NCBI GenBank assembly: GCA_963974935.1
Contig: CAXBEV010000002.1
Coordinates: forward strand, 62,001-126,000
Source: UBA4479 sp963974935
GTDB lineage: Bacteria; Pseudomonadota; Alphaproteobacteria; Rhodospirillales; Casp-alpha2
DNA: 64,000 bases
Reading direction: 5' to 3'
Shown: piece by piece, positions 25,788 to 34,597 of the stretch
How the letters are laid out: each line of letters starts with the position of its first letter
Position numbering within the stretch: position 1 is the first letter of the stretch
The notes under the pieces: generated by a model
What the model was told of the DNA's origin: nothing
Seen by the model: only the letters and a program-made list of their open reading frames with translations
Database searches by the model: none
Translations under genes and position numbers: made by a program

Positions 25788-26348
25788 TTAAACACTTTTT
25801 TCTACGTCGTCGTCGCTGCCTTTGCCGGACTCTGACTCCGGTTCAGGCGTTTCAAACAAGCCATCCGGCGGATCAATAACAACCCGACGTGCCAACATAT
25901 CGATCTCGGGTACGGCGGCTTGGGTAAACGGCACCATGATGCCGTCATCCAGTTCCAAGACCGGGCCGGCGCCAAAATCAAAGACACCCCGTACCCGGCC
26001 TAATCCGTCTCCCGTCACCGTTACCGCGTCCAACCCTTCTAAATCCCGATGATAGAACTCGTCTGCATCGGGGGCGGGCAGTTGGTCGGCATCGATGAAA
26101 AGCTCGGTTCGTTTTAACGCATCTGCGCCGTTGCGATCCGTGACCCCGTCGACCCTGGCCAGCACCAAACCTTTTTGTGTGCCGGTCACCTTTAGATCGA
26201 AGCGCCGCGTCCCTTCCCGGTCAAACAACGGGCCATAAGCCGCGATGTCTTCAGGATCGTCGGTGAAGCTCTTGATGCGAACTTCGCCTTTGATACCCCT
26301 GGCCCCGACAATCACGCCAAGGCGAACCGGATCGGTCAGTTGCGTCAT
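25788..26348 (-). CDS. rimM: Ribosome maturation factor RimM
   Basis: The 186-aa protein binds the 30S head and aids S19 assembly. The RimM N-terminal beta-barrel has VGARGIKGEVRIKSFTD, and the PRC-barrel half contains DEFYHRDLEGL and the VPFTQAAVPEID strand. A short acidic tail follows. Position between rpsP and trmD is the standard order. Confidence 0.96.
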   Translation of the reverse strand: MTQLTDPVRLGVIVGARGIKGEVRIKSFTDDPEDIAAYGPLFDREGTRRFDLKVTGTQKGLVLARVDGVTDRNGADALKRTELFIDADQLPAPDADEFYHRDLEGLDAVTVTGDGLGRVRGVFDFGAGPVLELDDGIMVPFTQAAVPEIDMLARRVVIDPPDGLFETPEPESESGKGSDDDVEKSV

Positions 26349-26362
26349 AACCCCAAGCCCGA

Positions 26363-26905
26363 TCAGGCCTCCTTCTTCTCCTCATCGGCGGCGGCAGCTT
26401 CTTCAGCCGGCGCTTCTTCGGTAACCGGTGCTTCAGCAGGCACTTCTTCAGCCGGTGCTTCTTCCGCGGCAGGTGCTTCAGCCGCTGCTTCTTCAGCAAC
26501 AGCTTCTTCAACCGGAGCTTCTTCAGCAGGTGCTGCAGCCGCTTCCGCTGCAGCTTCGTCAGCCGCTTTTTGCTTTTCAACGGCTTCAGCCGCACGCTCT
26601 TGTGCTTTGGCTTTTGGCAGGTGCTGTTTGGTCTGATCGTGGATCGCCGGCTTATCACCCATGCCTGCAGCTGCTAAGAACTTTGCAACCCGGTCTGATG
26701 GTGTTGCGCCAACGCCCAACCAATACTGAATGCGCTCGCCTTCAAGCTTGATACGATCCGGATGGTCTTTGGCGACCATCGGGTTGTACGAGCCGACGCG
26801 CTCGATAAAGCGGCCATCACGGGCGCGGCGGGAATCTGCCACCACGATGCGATAGTACGGACGCCGTTTTGCGCCACCGCGCGAAAGTCTGATTTTCAAT
26901 GACAT
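26363..26905 (-). CDS. rpsP: 30S ribosomal protein S16 with long acidic Ala/Glu/Pro tail
   Basis: Residues 1-85 are canonical S16 (MSLKIRLSRGGAKRRPYYRI, then ARDGRFIERVGSYNP). From about residue 95 to 180 the protein is an unusual Ala/Glu/Pro repeat tail with many EEAPAEE-like units, doubling the usual length. Alphaproteobacterial S16 often has an extension, but this one is long and highly acidic. The repeat is visible in DNA as recurring CTTCTTC-containing units at 26370-26560. Confidence 0.96.
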   Translation of the reverse strand: MSLKIRLSRGGAKRRPYYRIVVADSRRARDGRFIERVGSYNPMVAKDHPDRIKLEGERIQYWLGVGATPSDRVAKFLAAAGMGDKPAIHDQTKQHLPKAKAQERAAEAVEKQKAADEAAAEAAAAPAEEAPVEEAVAEEAAAEAPAAEEAPAEEVPAEAPVTEEAPAEEAAAADEEKKEA

Positions 26906-26977
26906 CTGTTGATCTAGTCCTCTTCTGTATCGACGTATTAATCGGTTAAAACTGAACGAACACCCGCGCGGGCGCCG

Positions 26978-28357
26978 TTATCTCATGCCGGGGGGCATGC
27001 CACCCCCCATCGGTGGAAGACCGCCGGGCAAGCCACGCATCATGCCTTTCTTGCCCATTTTTCCGGCTTTCTTCATGAACTCTGACATCTGTTTGTGCTG
27101 CTTGAGCACACGGTTGACCTCTTGCACCGAAGTGCCCGAGCCAACCGCAATCCGCCGCCGTCTGGATCCGTTAAGGATCTTCGGGTTGCGACGTTCAATC
27201 GGCGTCATCGACGAGATGATCGCCTCTTGGCGGGCGATGGTCTTATCATCGACGTTCGCGCCGGCCATTTGTTTTTTAATATTCTTTGCGCCGGGCATCA
27301 TGCCGAGGAGTCCCTCAAGGCTGCCCATCTGGCGGATTTTCTTAAACTGATCGGCCATGTCCTCAAGCGTGAACTGGCCTTTCATCATCTTCTTGGCGAG
27401 CGCTTCGGCCTCTTCATCTTCGACGACTTCCTGGGCTTTTTCGACCAAGCCGACAATGTCGCCCATACCCAAGATAGAGCCGGCGATCCGTTGCGCATCG
27501 AAGGCGTCCAGCGCATCCATCTTTTCGCCGGTGCCCAGCAACTTGATCGGCTTGCCGGTGACGGCCCGCATCGACAAAGCCGCACCGCCGCGCGCATCAC
27601 CGTCGATACGGGTCAGCACGATGCCGGTGATACCGACTTTTTCGTTAAATTCGCGGGCCAGGTTGACGGCGTCTTGGCCGATCATCGCATCCGTCACCAA
27701 AAGCGTTTCCGACGGATTCGCGACATCGCGGATTTTTTGCACTTCGCCCATCAATTCCTGGTCGATGTGCAAACGGCCCGCGGTATCCAAGATCACCACG
27801 TCGTAGCCTTCGGTGCGACCAGTGTGCATGGCGCGCTTGGCAATCGCGACGGGCTGTTCACCGAACACCGGTGTCAGCACCGTGGTTTCGATCTGCTGGC
27901 CCAACTGCTGCAATTGCTGCTGGGCGGCCGGACGGTAGACGTCCAACGATGCCAACAGAACTTTTTTCTTATCACGGTTTTTTAGGCGCAGCGCGATTTT
28001 TGCCGAGGTCGTGGTTTTACCCGAGCCCTGCAAACCGACCATCAGGAACGCAACAGGCGGCGTGCCGTCGATACGCAGGCCGTCCGGCATCTCGCCGCCC
28101 AGCATTGTCACCAAATGATCATGGACAACTTTGACAACCTGCTGGCCCGGCGAGACCGAGCGCAGGACATCCTGGCCAACGGCTTTTTCGCGCACACCGT
28201 CGATGAAGTCTTTGACGACCGGCAATGCGACATCGGCTTCCAGCAAAGCAACGCGAATTTCGCGCAGTGCCGCGTCGACGTCAGCTTCCTTCAACGCACC
28301 TCGTTTTTTGAGGCCGTCAAAAATATCAGACAGTTTACTTTGCAGACCGTCGAACAT
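26978..28357 (-). CDS. ffh: Signal recognition particle protein Ffh
   Basis: The 459-aa GTPase has the N domain, G domain (P-loop GLQGSGKTTTSAK near 106, DTAGRLHID, TRIDGDARGG) and a Met-rich M domain ending MGGGMPPGMR. With 4.5S RNA it targets nascent membrane proteins to FtsY, which is also in this window (31467). The ATG at 28357 gives the canonical MFDGLQSKLSD; a GTG four codons earlier is possible. It heads the ffh-rpsP-rimM-trmD-rplS set. Confidence 0.98.
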   Translation of the reverse strand: MFDGLQSKLSDIFDGLKKRGALKEADVDAALREIRVALLEADVALPVVKDFIDGVREKAVGQDVLRSVSPGQQVVKVVHDHLVTMLGGEMPDGLRIDGTPPVAFLMVGLQGSGKTTTSAKIALRLKNRDKKKVLLASLDVYRPAAQQQLQQLGQQIETTVLTPVFGEQPVAIAKRAMHTGRTEGYDVVILDTAGRLHIDQELMGEVQKIRDVANPSETLLVTDAMIGQDAVNLAREFNEKVGITGIVLTRIDGDARGGAALSMRAVTGKPIKLLGTGEKMDALDAFDAQRIAGSILGMGDIVGLVEKAQEVVEDEEAEALAKKMMKGQFTLEDMADQFKKIRQMGSLEGLLGMMPGAKNIKKQMAGANVDDKTIARQEAIISSMTPIERRNPKILNGSRRRRIAVGSGTSVQEVNRVLKQHKQMSEFMKKAGKMGKKGMMRGLPGGLPPMGGGMPPGMR

Positions 28358-28663
28358 CGCCGTTCCCACTCGTTACCAGGTCCAAAGCCCCAACACTCAA
28401 ACGAAAAACGCGCCAGTGCGCGAAACTCGCGGATTGGCGGCGCCCCTCGAGGCGTGGGTTTTAGATGACCCTGAAAGATGGCGGAAAATATGCAGGACCG
28501 TGCCTGAAGTCAAGAACAACCGTCCCTTTAGGTTCACGGCCCAAAATTAGGTGGCTGGCCGCCAATATACGCAAAACCGCAAGAAACCTCTCAAAAGAGC
28601 ACGGAGGTGCTTCGCAAATAACGCCTTATTGACGCTATAGCCCTATACGACGCATCGTTCGGC
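28358..28663. other. Intergenic region between divergent ffh and the 4Fe-4S protein
   Basis: About 306 bp with no recognisable gene, RNA or strong inverted repeat. It must hold the ffh-rplS promoter (minus) and the promoter of the plus-strand gene; I could not assign either with confidence. Confidence 0.5.
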
Positions 28664-29317
28664 ATGATGATCAACGATATCCAGCACGCCTTGGCAGTAT
28701 CCGGCCTGATCACGCGGGGCGCCTTTCGTGTCGACGCCGAAGATAACGTACCCGAGGGCGGGCGCACGGTGGTGATGATCGGCAACGCCGGACCGGAAAT
28801 GTGGCAGGCTTTTGCTAAGACCGAACAGGCCTCAGTGAATCCTCTCGATGCCTGGACCCGCGAGGTGCTTGATCCCGTCGCCGCTGCGTTCGGTGCCACG
28901 GCGCTGTATCCGTTCAGCGGGCCGCCGTATCATCCGTTTCAACGCTGGGCGATGCGCGCCGACGACGTGACACCATCACCGATCGGACCGCTGATCCATC
29001 CGACGTTCGGACTCTGGCATGCGTATCGCGGCGCGCTGGTGTTTGATGCAGAGATCGACATCCCAACGCCACCACGCACGCCGTCGCCCTGCGCAAGCTG
29101 CGCGGATAAACCCTGCCTAAACACCTGCCCGGTCGGTGCATTTTCTGAGCACGGCTACGACGTGCCCGCATGCCGCACACACATCGCGGCGCCTGACGGG
29201 CAGGATTGCCTGGATAACGGCTGTTTGGCGCGCCGCGCCTGCCCCATCGGTCAGGACTATATATATGCCTCCGCGCAAGCGGACTTCCATATGCGGCATT
29301 TCTTAGCCGGCTTCTAG
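28664..29317 (+). CDS. 4Fe-4S cluster protein, ferredoxin-like, unknown role
   Basis: The 217-aa protein has a C-terminal iron-sulfur motif CASCADKPCLNTCPVGAF (about residues 143-160) and a second cysteine group, DCLDNGCLARRACPIG, near 190. The arrangement resembles the ferredoxin part of epoxyqueuosine reductase QueG, but the cobalamin-binding domain is missing and the N-terminal half is a different MVVMIGNAGPEMW-type region. It is probably cytoplasmic. It starts the plus-strand run leading to dapF-mtaB-ftsY but is 57 bp from dapF. Confidence 0.75.
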   Translation: MMINDIQHALAVSGLITRGAFRVDAEDNVPEGGRTVVMIGNAGPEMWQAFAKTEQASVNPLDAWTREVLDPVAAAFGATALYPFSGPPYHPFQRWAMRADDVTPSPIGPLIHPTFGLWHAYRGALVFDAEIDIPTPPRTPSPCASCADKPCLNTCPVGAFSEHGYDVPACRTHIAAPDGQDCLDNGCLARRACPIGQDYIYASAQADFHMRHFLAGF

Positions 29318-29374
29318 GCCTGTATGGCAATCCGCTATGGACTTCGGGGGGGCTCCGGACCTATGTAAGGCGCC

Positions 29375-30220
29375 ATGAACACTGGATTACCCTTTAAGAA
29401 GATGCACGGCCTCGGCAACGACTTCGTCGTAATCGACGCGCGCACGCGCGCCGTCAGCTTCGATGATGCCCAAGCCAAGCGCATCGCCGACCGCCATATC
29501 GGTGTCGGCTGCGACCAGTTCATTGTGTTGGAAACGCCGCAATCATCCGCTGCGGACGTCTTTATGCGGATTCGTAACCATGACGGCGGCGAGGTCGGGG
29601 CCTGCGGCAATGCGACCCGGTGCATCGCCGATCAGTTGATGGTTGAACGCGGCACCGACAAGGCCGTGATCGAGACACTTGCCGGTAATCTGCACGCCTG
29701 GCGCGCCGCAGACGGCAATGTCACCGTCGACATGGGCCCAGTGCAAACGGACTGGCAGGCAATCCCGCTGGCCCGCGAGATGGATACGCTGCACCTGGAT
29801 TTCAGCATGAACGAGCTCAGCGATCCGGCAAGCGTGAACGTCGGCAATCCGCACGTCAGCTTTTTCGTCGATGATGTCGATGCCATCGCCCTTGAGACCG
29901 TCGGCCCGAAGATCGAGACCGATCCCCTATTCCCAGAGCGCATCAACGTGCAGGTCGTGCAATTGATCGGCCCGGATAAAATCCGCGTCCGGGTCTGGGA
30001 GCGCGGCGCCGGCATTACGCAGGCCAGCGGGTCCAGCGCCTGTGCAACCGCCGTCAACGCGCATCGTCGCGGCCTGACCGGGCCCAAGGTCGCGGTTGTA
30101 TTGGACGGCGGCACGATCACGGTCGAGCACACATCCGACAACCGCGTCACGCAAACTGGCGCCTTTGCCACCAGCTTTGAAGGCGTAATCAGTGAATCCC
30201 TGCTGGGAAAAGAACCATGA
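29375..30220 (+). CDS. dapF: Diaminopimelate epimerase
   Basis: The 281-aa enzyme converts LL- to meso-diaminopimelate for lysine and peptidoglycan synthesis. The two catalytic cysteines are in GACGNATRC (Cys77) and GSSACATAV (about residue 224). The N-terminal FKKMHGLGNDFVVID is typical. Its stop overlaps the mtaB start (ATGA), linking it to tRNA modification and ftsY in an arrangement common in alphaproteobacteria. Confidence 0.97.
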   Translation: MNTGLPFKKMHGLGNDFVVIDARTRAVSFDDAQAKRIADRHIGVGCDQFIVLETPQSSAADVFMRIRNHDGGEVGACGNATRCIADQLMVERGTDKAVIETLAGNLHAWRAADGNVTVDMGPVQTDWQAIPLAREMDTLHLDFSMNELSDPASVNVGNPHVSFFVDDVDAIALETVGPKIETDPLFPERINVQVVQLIGPDKIRVRVWERGAGITQASGSSACATAVNAHRRGLTGPKVAVVLDGGTITVEHTSDNRVTQTGAFATSFEGVISESLLGKEP

Positions 30221-31470
30221 GCGCGCCCGAAGTCATCACCATGGGCTGTCGCCTGAACACGTTCGAAAGTGCCGTGATCAGCGATCATGCGCGCGCCGCC
30301 GGGCTGGATGATGCGATCATCATCAACACCTGCGCCGTCACCGCCGAGGCTGAACGCCAAGCCCGCCAGACCATCCGCCGTCAACGTCGCAAACATCCGG
30401 AAAAGCGCATCATCGTTACCGGATGCGCCGCGCAGCTTGACCCGCAAGGCTTCGCCGCCATGCCGGAAGTCGACGATGTGATCGGCAATGACGAAAAAAT
30501 GCACGCGGCCACATTTCAAAACCTGAACGGTCATGCGCAGATCAACGTCGCCGACATCATGACCGTCCGCGACACCGCCGAGCACCTGGTAAAGGGTTTT
30601 GACGGTCGCACCCGCGCGTTCGTACAAATCCAACAAGGCTGCGATCACCGCTGCACATTTTGTATTATCCCGTTCGCGCGCGGCAACAATCGCTCCGTGC
30701 CGCTGGGCGCGATTGTCGAGCAGACGCGCACACTGGTTGAAGGCGGCTATCGGGAGATCATTCTAACCGGCGTCGACATTTGCTCGTACGGCGATGACTT
30801 GCCGGGCCAGCCCCGGCTTGGCGATATTGCACGGCGACTATTGGTGCAGGTGCCAGGACTTGAACGGCTGCGGCTGAGCTCGCTTGATCCCGCAGCCATG
30901 GACGACGGCTTGTTTCAGTTGCTGGCCGACGAGCCCCGGATGATGCCGCATCTGCATCTCAGTTTACAGGCGATGGACGATATGATCTTAAAGCGGATGA
31001 AGCGCCGCCACCTGCGGGCAGACGCTGCCCGCGCCGTTGAACGTGCGCGCGCAGCGCGGCCCGACATCGTGATCGGCGCCGACATCATCGCCGGCTTCCC
31101 GACCGAGACCGAAGCGATGTTTGAAAACACGCTGCGTTCGGTCGACGACCTGGGCCTCACACACTTGCATGTCTTTCCGTATTCTGAGCGCGACGGCACA
31201 CCAGCTGCGCGCATGCCATCTGTCCCCGTCGCTGAACGCAAAGCCCGCGCCGAGCGGCTCAGGCACGCCGGCGATATCGCGCTTGAAATCTTTATGCGCG
31301 CACAAATCGGTAAAGCCGCCAGCGTGTTGATTGAAAAAAATAATCGCGGCCTGACGCAGCATTATGTACCCGCACGGATTGAGGGCGCGGCGGTGTCCGG
31401 CGATGTTGTGATCGGGCGCGTCCGCGACGTGATCGACGGCGCACTCTTGGTCGTGCCGAACGCCCCATGA
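30217..31470 (+). CDS. mtaB: tRNA t6A37 methylthiotransferase MtaB
   Basis: The 417-aa radical-SAM enzyme converts t6A37 to ms2t6A37 in tRNA. The N-terminal MTTase domain has MGCRLNTFESAV and its cysteines; the radical-SAM cluster is in GCDHRCTFCIIPFARG near 142-157; the C-terminal region contains the TRAM-like end. It lies between dapF and ftsY with four-base stop/start overlaps on both sides. Confidence 0.96.
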   Translation: MSAPEVITMGCRLNTFESAVISDHARAAGLDDAIIINTCAVTAEAERQARQTIRRQRRKHPEKRIIVTGCAAQLDPQGFAAMPEVDDVIGNDEKMHAATFQNLNGHAQINVADIMTVRDTAEHLVKGFDGRTRAFVQIQQGCDHRCTFCIIPFARGNNRSVPLGAIVEQTRTLVEGGYREIILTGVDICSYGDDLPGQPRLGDIARRLLVQVPGLERLRLSSLDPAAMDDGLFQLLADEPRMMPHLHLSLQAMDDMILKRMKRRHLRADAARAVERARAARPDIVIGADIIAGFPTETEAMFENTLRSVDDLGLTHLHVFPYSERDGTPAARMPSVPVAERKARAERLRHAGDIALEIFMRAQIGKAASVLIEKNNRGLTQHYVPARIEGAAVSGDVVIGRVRDVIDGALLVVPNAP

Positions 31471-32405
31471 GTGACACGCAGAAAACCAGCTGGCTCGGTC
31501 GCCTACGCGCCGGGCTCGGCAAGTCATCGGAAAAACTCACCGGCGCCATCGGCGGCCTGTTCACCGGGCGCAAGCTGGACCAGGCGGCAATTAACGAGCT
31601 TGAAGACGCACTGATCACCGCCGACATCGGTGTGTCGACCGCCGCCAAGCTGACCGCCGCCGTCGCCAAGACGCGCTTCGACAAAGACGTCAGCGAAGAC
31701 GAAATCCGAGGTGCCTTGGCCGACGAGATGACGGCGATCTTAGAGCCCGTCGCCCAGCCATTGGAAATCGATCCGGCGCATAAGCCTTTCATCATTTTGG
31801 TGTGCGGCGTTAACGGATCGGGCAAGACCACGACCATCGGCAAACTTACAAAACATTTCAAAGAACAAGGCCGCAGCGTGATGATGGTCGCCGGCGACAC
31901 GTTTCGCGCCGCCGCCGTCGAACAACTGCAAATTTGGGGGGAGCGTAACGACTGCCCCGTGGTCTCGGGTGCGGCAGGCGCCGATGCCGCCGGCCTCGCT
32001 TTTGGGGCGGTTGAGCGCGCACGTGCGGAGGGCACCGACGTTCTGATGATCGACACCGCCGGGCGCCTGCAAAACCGCAAAGACCTGATGGCCGAGCTGG
32101 AAAAAATCATCCGCGTGCTGAAAAAACTCGACGACACGGCCCCGCACGCAACGCTGTTGGTCATGGACAGCACCATCGGTCAAAACGCGCACAGCCAGGT
32201 TGAGACCTTCAAACAAATGGTCAACATCTCGGGCTTGGTGATGACCAAGCTCGACGGCTCGGCGCGGGGCGGCGTGGTGGTCGGCTTGGCAGAAAAGTTC
32301 GGGTTGCCCGTACACGCGGTCGGCGTCGGCGAAGCCATCGACGACCTCCGCCCCTTCGAAGCCCGCGCTTTTGCCCGCGCGCTGATGGGTCTGCCCGAAG
32401 AATAA
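31467..32405 (+). CDS. ftsY: SRP receptor GTPase FtsY
   Basis: The 312-aa receptor has the NG domains with P-loop GVNGSGKTTTIGKL (about 113-126), DTFRAAAVEQL, DTAGRLQNRKDLM and TKLDGSARGG. The long acidic A domain of E. coli FtsY is absent; only a short amphipathic N-terminus remains, as is usual in many alphaproteobacteria. It docks SRP at the membrane. Start overlaps the mtaB stop by four bases. Confidence 0.97.
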   Translation: MSDTQKTSWLGRLRAGLGKSSEKLTGAIGGLFTGRKLDQAAINELEDALITADIGVSTAAKLTAAVAKTRFDKDVSEDEIRGALADEMTAILEPVAQPLEIDPAHKPFIILVCGVNGSGKTTTIGKLTKHFKEQGRSVMMVAGDTFRAAAVEQLQIWGERNDCPVVSGAAGADAAGLAFGAVERARAEGTDVLMIDTAGRLQNRKDLMAELEKIIRVLKKLDDTAPHATLLVMDSTIGQNAHSQVETFKQMVNISGLVMTKLDGSARGGVVVGLAEKFGLPVHAVGVGEAIDDLRPFEARAFARALMGLPEE

Positions 32406-32482
32406 GCACATCATCCGGGATGGCGGCAGCTGATCTTTCCGCGTAATCTCTCCTCAGAAAAACAATCAGGGGAGAGATATCG

Positions 32483-32809
32483 ATGATCCACGAACTTCGT
32501 ATTTATCATTGTGCGCCAGGCCGCATGCCGGCGATTTTGAAGCGTTTTAATGAGGTGACGCTCGGCGTTTGGGAGCGCTTTGGGATTCGCCAAGTGGGTT
32601 TTTGGACGCAGGAAATCGGCGACAACAACCACGACCTTTATTACATTTTGGAATGGAAATCGCTGGCTGAGCGCGAAGAAAAATGGACGGCGTTTCAAGC
32701 CGATCCGGAGTGGATTGAAAAGCGCGCCGCCAGCGAGAAAGACGGCCCGATCCTCACGCATTTTTCCAACATGATCTTAAAGCCGACCGCATTCTCGAAA
32801 ATGCAGTAG
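32483..32809 (+). CDS. NIPSNAP family protein
   Basis: The 108-aa ferredoxin-like dimeric alpha-beta barrel protein matches NIPSNAP: start MIHELRIYHCAPGRMPA, central GFWTQEIGDNNHDLYYILEW and a C-terminal ILKPTAFS. The molecular role of bacterial members is unclear. A GGGGAGA sequence precedes the ATG. It ends 10 bp from the convergent dcyD-like gene, with no obvious terminator between. Confidence 0.92.
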   Translation: MIHELRIYHCAPGRMPAILKRFNEVTLGVWERFGIRQVGFWTQEIGDNNHDLYYILEWKSLAEREEKWTAFQADPEWIEKRAASEKDGPILTHFSNMILKPTAFSKMQ

Positions 32810-32819
32810 CGACCTCGTC

Positions 32820-33821
32820 TTAGTCCACACCGGCCACGTCCGGGTAGACGAACAACGCGGGCGTGCCGCCGGTGTGGAGAAAGATGACGGGGCCTGCGCC
32901 GGTCAGCTTGCCGGTCGCGGCATAATCGATCAGCCCGGCCATGGCTTTGCCGGTGTAGACGGGGTCTAAGAAAATCCCCTCGGTCCGGGCCAAAGTTTGC
33001 ACGGCGCTGATCATCTCCGGCGTCTCGACCCCATAGCCGGGGCCGACATACGCACCATCGCAACGCACCTCGATCACATCAGCCAAGTCCGGGCGGTCGA
33101 TAAAATCACAAATATCTTTCACGAGGGCTGCCACCTTAGCTTGTTGGTCGGGGCCTGGGCGGCTGACGCACATGCCGACCACCTGCACTTCAAGGCCGAC
33201 TAAGGCGAGCCCGACCAGCAAGCCGGCCTGCGTGCCGGCACTGCCCGATGCGTGCACGATCAGGCCCGGATGCAGATCCAATTCGCGGCATTGTGTCGCC
33301 AATTCTTCGGCCGCCCGCACATAGCCCAGCGAACCCAACGGGTTGGAGCCGCCGACCGGGACCTCATAAACCACCTCGCCCGCCGAGCGCCAATCTTCGG
33401 CCAGCGTTGCCAACGCCGTCGACATATCGGCGTCTTTATCGATAAACACAGGCTCGGCGCCGAACAGGTGATCGAGCAGCGCATTACCGTTGGTCTCGTA
33501 AAGCGCATCCGTGCGTACACGTTCCAGCACAGCCCCGCAGCGAAGCCCGAGCCTGGATGCGGCGGCCGCCGTTTGTCGCACATGATTGGATTGCGTACCG
33601 CCCGCGGTCACGATCGCGGTGGCCCCTTGGGCTTTGGCGTCGGCCATTAAGTATTCGAGTTTCCGCACCTTGTTGCCGCCCAGCGCAAAGCCCGTGCAGT
33701 CGTCCCGCTTGATCCAAAGATCGGCAACGCCCAACGAGGCTGCGAGGTTCGGCATCTTTTCCAGCGGTGTGGGCAGGTGTGCCAGGGGTAAGCGCGAAAA
33801 GCGATCGAGCGGCCCTGGCAT
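32820..33821 (-). CDS. D-cysteine desulfhydrase / ACC deaminase family PLP enzyme
   Basis: The 333-aa fold-type II PLP enzyme has the Schiff-base Lys51 in LGGNKVRKLEY, the TAGGTQSNHVRQ motif near residue 73, and a C-terminal FLHTGGTPALF. Family members include D-cysteine desulfhydrase (DcyD), ACC deaminase and L-cysteate sulfo-lyase (CuyA); motifs do not separate them here. Its start overlaps the upstream ABC ATPase stop by one base, so it is the last gene of the ydbH-to-dcyD operon. Confidence 0.85.
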   Translation of the reverse strand: MPGPLDRFSRLPLAHLPTPLEKMPNLAASLGVADLWIKRDDCTGFALGGNKVRKLEYLMADAKAQGATAIVTAGGTQSNHVRQTAAAASRLGLRCGAVLERVRTDALYETNGNALLDHLFGAEPVFIDKDADMSTALATLAEDWRSAGEVVYEVPVGGSNPLGSLGYVRAAEELATQCRELDLHPGLIVHASGSAGTQAGLLVGLALVGLEVQVVGMCVSRPGPDQQAKVAALVKDICDFIDRPDLADVIEVRCDGAYVGPGYGVETPEMISAVQTLARTEGIFLDPVYTGKAMAGLIDYAATGKLTGAGPVIFLHTGGTPALFVYPDVAGVD

Positions 33822-34597
33822 CAGTACGCTTCGACCGGCATATCGATGGGGCCTTCGGCGCGGCTATGCACGAATTGATCAACGTAGGCGTTACCGCTTT
33901 CCAGCACGTCGTCCGCTGCGCCGTCCCAAATAATGGCGCCGTCGTGCAGCATCGCGATCCGGTCGCCGAGCCGTTGTGCGCCGGCCATGTCGCTGTCGAT
34001 GGAAATCGCCGTACAGCCGAGGTCACGCACAAGATCGAGAATAAGATCGTTGATCACGTTCGACATGATCGGGTCCAAACCCGCCGTCGGCTCATCCAAT
34101 AAAAGCAGTTCCGGGTCGTCGCAAATGGCACGTGCAATGCCGACACGCTTTTGCATGCCGCCCGACAGTTCCGACGGCGACAGGTCGGCGACATGCGGAT
34201 CGAGGCCGACCATCAACAGCTTGTCGATGGCCAGATCACGGGCGGCAGCGCTTTCGACCTTACGGCTCTGAATCAGACGGAACGCAACGTTTTGCCAAAC
34301 CGGCAAACTGTCAAATAGGCCCGAGCGCTGGAACAACATGCCGGTCCTGGCAACGAAGGCATCCCGCTTGTCACCGCTGAGCCGCACCGTATCTTCACCG
34401 CCGACGATAACCTCGCCGCCATTCGGTTTAATCAAGCCCAACAAACATTTAAGCAACAGCGTCTTGCCCGAACCGGACGTGCCGATCAGCACCAACGACT
34501 CCCCCGCCTGAACCGAGAACGATACATCTTCTAAAACCCGTTTTGGCCCAAACCGCTTCGCAAGCCCGCGCACATCGATAAACGGCGTTTCGGTCAT
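33821..34597 (-). CDS. MlaF-type ABC transporter ATP-binding protein, no adjacent permease
   Basis: The 258-aa ATPase has Walker A IGTSGSGKTLLLK near residue 38, signature LSGGMQKRVGIARA near 143 and Walker B LLLLDEPTAGLDPI. The LFQRSGLFDSLPVWQNVAF Q-loop and the SGGMQKR signature are those of MlaF, the phospholipid (Mce-type) transporter ATPase. No MlaE permease, MlaD or MlaC gene is found nearby, which is unusual. The ATG overlaps the amidase stop (ATGA), and an upstream in-frame extension is excluded by this overlap. Confidence 0.85.
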   Translation of the reverse strand: MTETPFIDVRGLAKRFGPKRVLEDVSFSVQAGESLVLIGTSGSGKTLLLKCLLGLIKPNGGEVIVGGEDTVRLSGDKRDAFVARTGMLFQRSGLFDSLPVWQNVAFRLIQSRKVESAAARDLAIDKLLMVGLDPHVADLSPSELSGGMQKRVGIARAICDDPELLLLDEPTAGLDPIMSNVINDLILDLVRDLGCTAISIDSDMAGAQRLGDRIAMLHDGAIIWDGAADDVLESGNAYVDQFVHSRAEGPIDMPVEAY

